Assembly: GCF_026248825.1 (NCBI RefSeq)
Contig: NZ_CP110973.1
Coordinates: 3,429,001-3,493,000 of the forward strand
DNA length: 64,000 nucleotides
Source of the DNA: Larkinella insperata
Lineage (GTDB): Bacteria > Bacteroidota > Bacteroidia > Cytophagales > Spirosomataceae
Reading direction: 5' to 3'
Under the pieces are notes generated by a model. The model searched no databases and had not been told where the DNA came from. It saw only the letters and a list, made by a program, of their open reading frames with translations. Shown here one piece after another: positions 1 to 6,947 of the stretch. Position numbers and translations under genes: made by a program. Every line of letters begins with the position of its first letter. Position 1 is the first letter of the stretch.

Positions 1-10
1 AAAAACAGAA

Positions 11-34
11 AAATAAGTTTCACAAAACTTATTT
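11..34 (-). terminator. Intrinsic terminator after the barrel-like gene
   Basis: Perfect 10-bp inverted repeat AAATAAGTTT/AAACTTATTT with a 4-nt loop. Read on the minus strand it is followed by a T-rich run (complement of the A-rich bases 1-10), about 115 nt after the stop of the gene ending at 150. Confidence 0.6.
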
Positions 35-149
35 AATGAGGTATGCGCTTACGGGCATATTTTATTTTCAAAAAATATTCAATAATATACACCCAAAGAT
101 AAGTAAGATAGGAAATATATAATTTAACTGGAATAGGATGGATATTATG

Positions 150-1097
150 CTAATTCACAAGTGTGAATACGGAAGTTAAGCCTATTGATAATCTATTATT
201 AAGACCATTATTTTTTTTCTGTATATCTCCAAAGTCATTTGCCTGTAAGGTTAAACCAATAACAGGTACCCTAGTCCCGCTATTGTTATCCTTGGTTAAG
301 AAAAAGGTGACTCCAAGGTCGACAATTCGCTTATCAATTGACGAGTCTTTTTTTAAGTAAACGCTAAAGCCAGGTTTTATATCACTGCCTCCATCTGCTG
401 GAAGGTAAGAGTAGGCTACTCTAAATGGGTAGCTATCAAACTCTTTAAAGACACCTTCTTTTGCTTGAGTTATCTTTGCTCTAATACGTGTTACCTTCGA
501 GGTTGAGTCGAAGTAAGTGGTTTGATCTCGAAGTTCAATAGAAGTTAAATCGTTATAATTGCTTCTTCTTTGATATCCATAAGAAATACTAAACAAATGC
601 TCGCCATTTAATAACCCGTTGTAGCTTAGACTAAAAGAGAATGGATTGAAATTCCGAGTTTGAGTTTGGCTTTTGAAAATTGTATCTCCTTTGAACAATG
701 TATACTTATTCGCTTCAACTCCTACATTAATGTTTAAGAAGTCGATAAATCTTCCCCTGCCTGCAAACAACTTAATCTTTGTATAAGCACCAGAGAAGTT
801 AGCACCAACATTCAGCTTTCCAGCATTAACTAATGTTGCTATTCCATCAGTTGGCTTTGCCTTGACGCCAAGAGATAGAATTTTAGATGGAAGTGCCCCA
901 TCATCATCAGGGAATCCAAAGAAGAATCTTAATCCTAAACTTTGTTCGGTGGCATTAAAAGTACCAAATAATGACTGTTTATTGAGGTCAGTAGGGTTTA
1001 ATACAATTGGGTCTCCTTGAGGAGATTCTAAAAGCACTTGAGAAAAGCTTATAGAACAATTGATTAATATGAATATTATAAGATATAAGTATTTCAT
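150..1097 (-). CDS. Secreted, probably outer-membrane beta-barrel protein of unknown function
   Basis: A 315-aa protein with a clear signal peptide (residues 1-20, ending SFSQ). The mature part is rich in alternating aromatic/hydrophobic strands, Gly and Asn, and ends in a phenylalanine-containing strand, as in Bacteroidota barrel proteins of the type called 'transporter' or 'outer membrane protein' by default. I recognise no specific family. It starts 4 nt after the small gene 1102-1407, so the two are probably co-transcribed. It is AT-rich like the rest of the island. The barrel assignment is inferred from composition only. Confidence 0.6.
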   Translation of the reverse strand: MKYLYLIIFILINCSISFSQVLLESPQGDPIVLNPTDLNKQSLFGTFNATEQSLGLRFFFGFPDDDGALPSKILSLGVKAKPTDGIATLVNAGKLNVGANFSGAYTKIKLFAGRGRFIDFLNINVGVEANKYTLFKGDTIFKSQTQTRNFNPFSFSLSYNGLLNGEHLFSISYGYQRRSNYNDLTSIELRDQTTYFDSTSKVTRIRAKITQAKEGVFKEFDSYPFRVAYSYLPADGGSDIKPGFSVYLKKDSSIDKRIVDLGVTFFLTKDNNSGTRVPVIGLTLQANDFGDIQKKNNGLNNRLSIGLTSVFTLVN

Positions 1098-1101
1098 TAT
1101 A

Positions 1102-1407
1102 TTATACAGGTATTTTAATGCTGTTTTTTCCTACTCCACCAGTAATTGTAGCTGAAAGAGGTACTTCAGCTTTATCGTCAATTTTGATAGTCATATCGGC
1201 CTTAGCTCCGTTTTTGCCTTGAATAAGTAATGCGACACTTAAGCTATCATCTTCAATTTGATAGTCAGGTAGCGATTTCTCGAATCGTTTTTTGCTTGAG
1301 TTAAACCTCCATCTTCCTCCCACCTTAAATACCTCTTCTAAGGTAACTTCATCATCTAATACTGCGCCGGTGAACTTGATTGTAAGCTCTAAATCAAATT
1401 CTTTCAT
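1102..1407 (-). CDS. Small hypothetical protein paired with the barrel-like protein
   Basis: About 101 aa from the ATG at 1407; a longer frame reaches 1467, but its extra 20 residues are hydrophobic and untypical, so the inner Met (MKEFDLEL) is preferred. The protein has alternating strand-like segments and no cysteine, signal peptide or known motif, and probably folds as a small beta domain. Its stop lies 4 nt before the start of the secreted protein, a typical two-gene operon. Function unknown. Confidence 0.5.
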   Translation of the reverse strand: MKEFDLELTIKFTGAVLDDEVTLEEVFKVGGRWRFNSSKKRFEKSLPDYQIEDDSLSVALLIQGKNGAKADMTIKIDDKAEVPLSATITGGVGKNSIKIPV

Positions 1408-1964
1408 AGTTTTTGATATTTTTGTTAAGTATGATATGAAATAAAAAGTTAGCAACCAAATTAACAATGGGAAAAACCCCTTTCTTAAGGAGAATGTAGA
1501 ATTAAGCGATTCGTAAAGGAGTATTGATCTGTGAATGAGATAGTTATTGATGAATTCTATGCAAGGATGAAAAGGTTGACGCTCGGAAGAAAGTGCTTGC
1601 CGACACTGAATAACCTTTAAAAATAAGGCTGTGAAAGCTGAAATGACTCAATCATTGGTTTTGACTCTTGGATTGGGATACTGTAAATTAATCTGGCACT
1701 TGCTAAATTAGGGTAAGGTAGCTTGGCAAAAAACTCTTTACTGCTAAGTTGATTGGTTATTAATTGAATCAATTGATTGAAAAGATAGATAAAAGTGCTG
1801 TGCATCACAGAAGTTTAATGCATATTCTGCCCGAATCGTATGAATGGAGGTGTTAAATTATCTTTAGGGTTGACTATTATACTACCTAATTAGAACATTT
1901 GCCTAGGATGTAGGACGATTTTGTCAATGGCCTCAGCCTAACTCTAACGGCAGCAGATACACAA
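1408..1964. other. Intergenic stretch with no convincing gene
   Basis: AT-rich sequence between two divergent island genes. A 63-codon frame at 1617-1808 (minus) and a 29-codon frame at 1531-1620 (plus, GTG start) have no recognisable features and are not called. No repeat, tRNA or strong hairpin was seen; it probably carries the promoters of both flanking units. Confidence 0.4.
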
Positions 1965-3464
1965 ATGAAAAAATGGTTTGATATTACTGACAGTGATGGT
2001 ATAAAGAAGTCCTTACGAGAAGATATACGAAAGCGAGGTATGGCTTTTTATGATGGGGATCCGGAAAAGGGAGGAAAGAGAATACCCCGTTCAGAATCGC
2101 CATTATGGAATGACCTTGTTGAGATACTAACCGAAGTAACGGGTAAGCCGTATGTGCCTACTGGAAATGTAGAAAAAATGAAAGATGTTAGGGCGGAACT
2201 ATATCTTAAGCATCTTAAAGAGGCTGTTGATAGGAGGAAATGGAATGCGAACTTAGAGGGTGATAGGCAGTTTATTAATGATTTCCGCCAACACTGGCTT
2301 GAAGAAGAGGCTAAAAATATTGATCGGTGGAAGGCCGAGATCCCTTCGGATAGACCAGAGGAAATTATTGAAATTGAAAAATACTTTAAAATTGTCAATG
2401 ATGAACTTGTCACTATTCGGGAAGGCACTCCATATAAAACATATAATCAGTGTACTTCAAAAACCTTCAGAGCCGACCTGCTAGAATTATGCCCTAAATG
2501 CCCTCATTTTGAATCAATCCGAACTAAGATTCAAGATCAAATAGTATTTCAGGCAAGGCAGAACAAGGATATTCTTACTGAAAAACAATTTGATGAATAT
2601 CTTGATGCTGAAATAAAGAATGCTCAAGAGGCAATGACGAAAACCCACCTATTTGAACTCCAGAGTGAAAGTAAAGAAGATCCATATCGTTCAGGAAGAA
2701 TATTGAGTTTTATCTGGAATAAAGAGAGAATCAAGGCGCTGAATAGCTTTAAGATTGAAATAGAATCGAAAACGACTATGGCAGAGGAAAAGAACTCAGA
2801 TAAAATTCAGACGTGGGAGAATAGATTGCGTGATTTCATTTATCAGGCGACTCGTTATTCTATTGATTCTGTTTATGCTGAAGTAAGGCCAGGATTCAAA
2901 TTTTCGGTATACTTCCAAGATCATGTTACATCAGCCAGGACATTATATGAAGAATTTAGATTTGCTTTGAAGAATGAGTTAGGAAAGCTGGCGAATCCAA
3001 ATTTTTATGGGATTGATTTGAAAGACAGGTTTTTACCCATGATTAACCAGTATAGAGAATGGTATGGAAAGAATAAAGCTGAAACCGAGAGATTTGGAGA
3101 ATATAATCCTTACGCTTCAATGCTGAATGTGATTGAAAGTACTGAGAATGAAATATTAAAATACTTCCCTCCGCAAACGGATAATAAGAATAGTACTATT
3201 GAAAGTCAGCTATTAACGGAAAGAGAACGAGTTTTAATTCACTGTTACCAACAGAAACCAGCAATTGTTAGGGGGCAAACAGGGTATGCCGACTATATGA
3301 AATTTGCCCGCCCTGGTGACCGGATACGTTATCCGAATGATTCCGAAAGAAAAGCTAACTCACTAATTCGGTCAATCGAAAAAATATTGCCCTACCTTAC
3401 CGAGACGGAGAAGAAACAAGCTCAGAGCGAAATAGAAACGATTCGCGCTAATTTCCGTAACTAG
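1965..3464 (+). CDS. Island protein of unknown function, 499 aa
   Basis: A long, charged, mostly helical soluble protein with no signal peptide or membrane segment. The N-terminal 60 residues are basic; residues about 95-330 are helix-rich with many Glu/Lys; a short Cys pair (CPKC, near residue 175) could be structural. The last 80 residues look like a compact helical domain (ending in an Arg/Lys/Glu-rich helix) that I loosely associate with small proteins near Bacteroidota integrative elements, but I cannot name a family. It lies directly upstream of the HTH/nuclease/ATPase module with 66 nt between, so it may belong to the mobility functions or be cargo. Confidence 0.6.
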   Translation: MKKWFDITDSDGIKKSLREDIRKRGMAFYDGDPEKGGKRIPRSESPLWNDLVEILTEVTGKPYVPTGNVEKMKDVRAELYLKHLKEAVDRRKWNANLEGDRQFINDFRQHWLEEEAKNIDRWKAEIPSDRPEEIIEIEKYFKIVNDELVTIREGTPYKTYNQCTSKTFRADLLELCPKCPHFESIRTKIQDQIVFQARQNKDILTEKQFDEYLDAEIKNAQEAMTKTHLFELQSESKEDPYRSGRILSFIWNKERIKALNSFKIEIESKTTMAEEKNSDKIQTWENRLRDFIYQATRYSIDSVYAEVRPGFKFSVYFQDHVTSARTLYEEFRFALKNELGKLANPNFYGIDLKDRFLPMINQYREWYGKNKAETERFGEYNPYASMLNVIESTENEILKYFPPQTDNKNSTIESQLLTERERVLIHCYQQKPAIVRGQTGYADYMKFARPGDRIRYPNDSERKANSLIRSIEKILPYLTETEKKQAQSEIETIRANFRN

Positions 3465-3530
3465 GTATAACCGGTTACACACTTGGACCCCGAATAACCT
3501 TGCTACCGTCAAACCAAACGACGGTAAGCA

Positions 3531-3821
3531 ATGAACAATCCATTTGAGCCGATCAACGCCCGGCTGAATAATTTGGAAGCGTTGACATTAGAAGTTCTTC
3601 AGCTACTGCGGAGTCCCAATCAGTCTGCATCTGACCAAATCGGCGGCATAGAGCTAGCTGCACAGATTACCCGCCTGAGCAAAGCCCGTATCTACACACT
3701 TGTATCGGAAAGGGCTATTCCCCACAAGAAACGCGGAAACCGGCTTTACTTCAACCGCACCGAGCTAATAGCCTGGGTAGAGCAGGGAAACCGGCAGGAG
3801 AGAGGAGGGCTGGAATCGTGA
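3531..3821 (+). CDS. Helix-turn-helix DNA-binding protein (HTH_17/excisionase-like)
   Basis: A 96-aa protein. Residues about 42-90 form a MerR/excisionase-type winged helix: a helix with AAQITRLSKARIYTLVSE, then PHKKRGNRLYFNRTELIAWV, the usual 'helix 2 - wing - W' signature of HTH_17 proteins. The N-terminal 35 residues are a likely coiled coil or linker (RLNNLEALTLEVLQLL). Such genes in Bacteroidota elements act as excisionase/directionality factors or local regulators. Its stop overlaps the GTG start of the VRR-NUC gene by 4 nt (GTGA), so translation is coupled. Confidence 0.8.
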   Translation: MNNPFEPINARLNNLEALTLEVLQLLRSPNQSASDQIGGIELAAQITRLSKARIYTLVSERAIPHKKRGNRLYFNRTELIAWVEQGNRQERGGLES

Positions 3822-4249
3822 CCGCCTTTCAACACCTCAACGCCCTGGCCGACCAACACAAGGCCGCTAGACACCCCAGCTTTCCGGCTAAATACACACC
3901 ATCAAGCAAGTACAGTGACCGCGACGCCAATGGTTTGACGCGGTGCATTGTGGATTACCTCAACTTATCAGGCCATTTTGGCACCCGCCTTGCCAGTACG
4001 GGAACCTACCGCGCCGACCTGCAAAAGTTTGTCCATTCTCAACAACGGGCTGGATTACCGGATGTGTTTGGAGTGGTTGACGGTCGAGCCGTTTTTGTCG
4101 AAGTGAAAGTTGGAAAAGACCGGCTTTCCGATGTGCAAAAACAAACCATTCATCAGCTTGAGCAAGCCGGAGCCTGGGTGTATGTGGCTGATAGCTTTCA
4201 GGGATTTTACGACTGGTTCAAAGTCGAATTTCTAACCCCGCCTTTTTGA
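3818..4249 (+). CDS. VRR-NUC domain nuclease
   Basis: A 143-aa protein starting with GTG inside the end of the HTH gene. The single VRR-NUC domain of the PD-(D/E)XK superfamily is visible: GLPDVFGVVDG (Asp82), then AVFVEVKVGKDRLSDVQ (Glu95, Lys97, Gln107), then the Tyr/Asp-rich end. VRR-NUC proteins are structure-specific nucleases found in phages and mobile elements, where stand-alone versions accompany replication genes. Function in this island is inferred: processing of recombination or replication intermediates. A strong terminator follows at 4265-4298. Confidence 0.85.
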   Translation: MTAFQHLNALADQHKAARHPSFPAKYTPSSKYSDRDANGLTRCIVDYLNLSGHFGTRLASTGTYRADLQKFVHSQQRAGLPDVFGVVDGRAVFVEVKVGKDRLSDVQKQTIHQLEQAGAWVYVADSFQGFYDWFKVEFLTPPF

Positions 4250-4264
4250 ATCCCTCCACTAACT

Positions 4265-4298
4265 AACAGGGCCGATACCCCGCAGCATCGGCCCTGTT
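4265..4298 (+). terminator. Hairpin between the VRR-NUC and ATPase genes
   Basis: Perfect 12-bp stem AACAGGGCCGAT/ATCGGCCCTGTT with a 10-nt loop, 16 nt after the VRR-NUC stop and 15 nt before the next ATG. It is followed by CAAAACTTTT rather than a clean T run, so it may be an attenuator as much as a terminator. Confidence 0.6.
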
Positions 4299-4313
4299 CA
4301 AAACTTTTCTGAA

Positions 4314-5567
4314 ATGCCTATAGAACAGAATAAAGATACGAAAAAGCCGCCAATTTTCAACATGACTGATGAGGAGTTGGCCCAAACCGCTGACATTCCC
4401 TTTACGGCAGAAGAACAAGAACCTGCACAGCAGCAACCCGAAGCAAAAACACCTCTTTTAGAGCGGTTGTTAGCTAAAGAACAGGCTTTGGCAGAAGCTG
4501 CTACTAAATCCGTGGTGTTTAGCCCTCCGCTGATTAGCCGGGACGAACTAGGAATTATTGGGCGTGGTACGGTCAATATTATTCAGGGGGCTTTTGGCTC
4601 ACATAAATCCCGGTTTGCTGAATTATTAGCTTCTCTAATGCTAACGGCCAACGAGATCAGCGACCCCAAATTTTTGGGTTTCGTTCGCGCACCCCTGGAG
4701 CGGTTTTGCGTCTGTTACATTGATACCGAACGCAACCAGAAAGAAGAACTCCCCTTTGCCATTCAGGGGATCAAACAACGGGCGGGCTATCAGTTAGACG
4801 AAATGCCAAAGGAGTTTCGGGTTACTTCCATCAAAGGAGAAAAACGCAGCGACCGGTTCAAAGCTATCGAAACGTTTATCCATAACGTTCGCAAAAATGC
4901 CTCTTTGCATTTGTTCTGCCTGATTGATGTTGTCACCGATGCCATTGGAGATTTCAACGATCCCAAAGAATCCATGACATTATTCGATTTTTTAGGCAAC
5001 CTCTGTGATAATTACGACGCGACGTTTCTTTTAGTCATTCATCAGAACCCCGGCACCGAAAAAGCCAGAGGGCATACTGGAACAGAAGCCGCCAACAAAG
5101 CCAGTACGGTTTTTCAGATTGGGATTGAGAAAGATGCCAACAGCAACGACACGGACTTGATTAAGCTTCGTTATCTCAAACTGCGTTACGGGAAAAAACC
5201 TGAACCCCTGTATTTGCAATTCAGCAAAGAATGGAACGGGCTGCGGTTAGCGGACACGGATGCTATCGCCAGTCATATGAACTACCGAAAATATAAAGCC
5301 GACGCTGAGGATATTGCCGACCGCCTGACGAGTTTATTGGCTGATGGTCCTATGACAAAAGGAGAGGTGATTAAAACGTTGGAAGCGGAGTTTGGGGCCA
5401 AAAATGCCACGATTAGAGAACGCCTGAGACAAGTGATCACCGAGCAGCCCTTTATGACCGACGAACAGGGCGTCTCCGTGAAATTGGGCGAATACCGGGA
5501 AGGCAAACAGCAGTTCTACCGTCTGGAGCCTTTGGAGGAAGTCCAGGAGGCCGAAAGCGCCGATTAA
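4314..5567 (+). CDS. RecA-like AAA ATPase (RepA/DnaB-type helicase-like) of a mobile element
   Basis: A 417-aa protein. After an acidic, Gln-rich linker, residues about 80-300 form a RecA-fold ATPase of the AAA_25/RepA type: Walker A-like GAFGSHKSR (residues 92-100, with His in place of the usual Gly before the Lys), Walker B LFCLIDVV (about 199-206), and a sensor strand FLLVIHQNPG followed by HTGTEAANKAST, the typical arginine/threonine loop. The C-terminal 100 residues resemble a winged helix (LADGPMTKGEVIKTLEAEFG). Proteins of this type act as plasmid or island replication helicases, normally next to a primase, and a BT4734-type primase-like protein follows here after about 100 nt. Confidence 0.8.
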   Translation: MPIEQNKDTKKPPIFNMTDEELAQTADIPFTAEEQEPAQQQPEAKTPLLERLLAKEQALAEAATKSVVFSPPLISRDELGIIGRGTVNIIQGAFGSHKSRFAELLASLMLTANEISDPKFLGFVRAPLERFCVCYIDTERNQKEELPFAIQGIKQRAGYQLDEMPKEFRVTSIKGEKRSDRFKAIETFIHNVRKNASLHLFCLIDVVTDAIGDFNDPKESMTLFDFLGNLCDNYDATFLLVIHQNPGTEKARGHTGTEAANKASTVFQIGIEKDANSNDTDLIKLRYLKLRYGKKPEPLYLQFSKEWNGLRLADTDAIASHMNYRKYKADAEDIADRLTSLLADGPMTKGEVIKTLEAEFGAKNATIRERLRQVITEQPFMTDEQGVSVKLGEYREGKQQFYRLEPLEEVQEAESAD

Positions 5568-5569
5568 CG

Positions 5570-5664
5570 TTAGTGCTAACTGCTAAACCCCTTTTAGGGC
5601 TGCTGGCAGTTAGCACTAAACTCTATCACTGCCAAAATCATTTCAGCACCTACTTTAGCAGTTA
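5570..5664. repeat. Inverted and direct GCAGTTA repeats between the ATPase and primase-like genes
   Basis: A perfect 14-bp inverted repeat, TTAGTGCTAACTGC (5570-5583) and GCAGTTAGCACTAA (5606-5619), has an inner CCCC/GGG pairing. A further TAGCAGTTA copy lies at 5656-5664, just before the ATG at 5670. The heptamer GCAGTTA therefore occurs three times in 95 nt counting both strands. It could be a terminator plus operator, or a small origin; sequence alone cannot decide. Confidence 0.5.
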
Positions 5665-5669
5665 CCAGC

Positions 5670-6833
5670 ATGGAAACGAACGCCCTACGTCCGAATCTGT
5701 TGGACGTGCCGATTAGCTTTTTTGAGTACGATCATCAGCGCAATCACTTTGCCAATACGCCATCCCAGGAAACTACCTTACGGAGAATTATAACCACAAG
5801 ATATTACCGTTCCACTATTGAAGCTATCCGCACCGAAACCGATCCGACCCGGCAGGACCAGCTAAAGAAGCAGTTACCCGCCATTACGCCCGTAGCTCTG
5901 CTTTATCACCGCCGACGCGATACGACGTTTGCCCAAAAGATTAAACAGCAATGGCCTATGCTAATGGGGGATATTGACCGGAAAGATAATCCCGGTATTG
6001 ATATGGGTGAATTGAAAAAGCACATGGCTCGATTGCCGTATGTGCTGCTTTGTGCCTATTCGGTGCGAGGAGGACTCTGGTTTGTGGTACGGTTGCTGGA
6101 AGCCCAAACGCCGGAAACGTTGGCGACTCACTTCCGGTATTTACAAAAGGTTTTCCGGGACCGGTTTGGGATTAAGCTTGATGCCAGCAAAGGAGGCAAC
6201 CCAACTGATTTACGGTTTGTCAGCTATGATGTCGAACCGTATCTCAATGAAAACGCTACCGTGATGAAAGGGACTTACACCCCTTCCCCAAAACCGGCTT
6301 GCCGAACGTTTTTGGACCGACCAACGAAATCCGTTGATCAAAATGATTTAGTAACCCGCCTGGTTCGCTACACCCAAAATGCCGCTGAAGGCCAGCGACA
6401 CGAAACGCTTTTGAAAGCCGCCATTCTTGCGGGCGGATATGTAGCCACCGGCCAGATGGATGAGCAAACCGCCGTTTACGCCCTGGAGACCGTAGCAAGT
6501 GAGTGGCCTAACTTTGGCAAGTCCCAAAAAACCATTCGTGATGGTATTGGCTATGGATTGGCAAAACCGATAGATGAGCCGCAAGACCTACCCCGTTCCG
6601 TCGTAACTGAAATCAAACCAGATAAGACAACGAAAGCCAATTTTATTCGGGATGCCGCACCGAGAGTTCAGATCATTCAAAAAGAAGATCCTCACGTACC
6701 GGCTGATTCTGGTACGCCGTTTAATCCAATCAACTTCTTTGAATGGCAGCGATCCTACCCGCCGTTCAATCAGCTTGGTTTAGCGTCGCTACCAGAAACA
6801 AAACGGGAGAACGGAAATGAAGATGAAAGTTAA
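5670..6833 (+). CDS. BT4734/VirE-type primase-like protein
   Basis: A 387-aa protein. The N-terminal half (about residues 15-220) matches the BT4734/BF3469 N-terminal domain common in Bacteroidota islands: LMGDIDRKDN (Asp101, Asp103) as the acidic pair, then LLCAYSVRGGLWFVV (about 127-140), the Ser/Gly strand seen in primase-polymerase-like folds. It is followed by GNPTDLRFVSYD. The C-terminal region (about 230-310) is helical and resembles the primase C-terminal helical bundle (LLKAAILAGGY). It follows the RecA-like ATPase, a standard helicase-primase pairing of integrative or mobilisable elements. Priming activity is inferred. Confidence 0.75.
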   Translation: METNALRPNLLDVPISFFEYDHQRNHFANTPSQETTLRRIITTRYYRSTIEAIRTETDPTRQDQLKKQLPAITPVALLYHRRRDTTFAQKIKQQWPMLMGDIDRKDNPGIDMGELKKHMARLPYVLLCAYSVRGGLWFVVRLLEAQTPETLATHFRYLQKVFRDRFGIKLDASKGGNPTDLRFVSYDVEPYLNENATVMKGTYTPSPKPACRTFLDRPTKSVDQNDLVTRLVRYTQNAAEGQRHETLLKAAILAGGYVATGQMDEQTAVYALETVASEWPNFGKSQKTIRDGIGYGLAKPIDEPQDLPRSVVTEIKPDKTTKANFIRDAAPRVQIIQKEDPHVPADSGTPFNPINFFEWQRSYPPFNQLGLASLPETKRENGNEDES

Positions 6834-6870
6834 TTCATCCGAGAGGTACCGGAAAAGTCGCGTAAAATTT

Positions 6871-6878
6871 TAGATTTG
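6871..6878 (+). promoter_or_regulatory. Possible -7 element for the restriction-modification operon
   Basis: TAGATTTG fits the Bacteroidota -7 consensus TAnnTTTG, 70 nt before the res ATG. No good TTTG -33 element is seen at the right spacing, so the call is weak. The base composition falls sharply in AT-rich direction from here on. Confidence 0.3.
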
Positions 6879-6947
6879 TAACCCTACTACCTGATTGGTG
6901 GACAAAGTTACCTCTACGAAGTATAAAAATGAATTCAAAATAAGTAA

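Noticed and set aside
1531..1808. Two short frames (1531-1620 plus, 1617-1808 minus) in the first island gap
   Set aside because: No signal, motif, overlap or spacing supports them.
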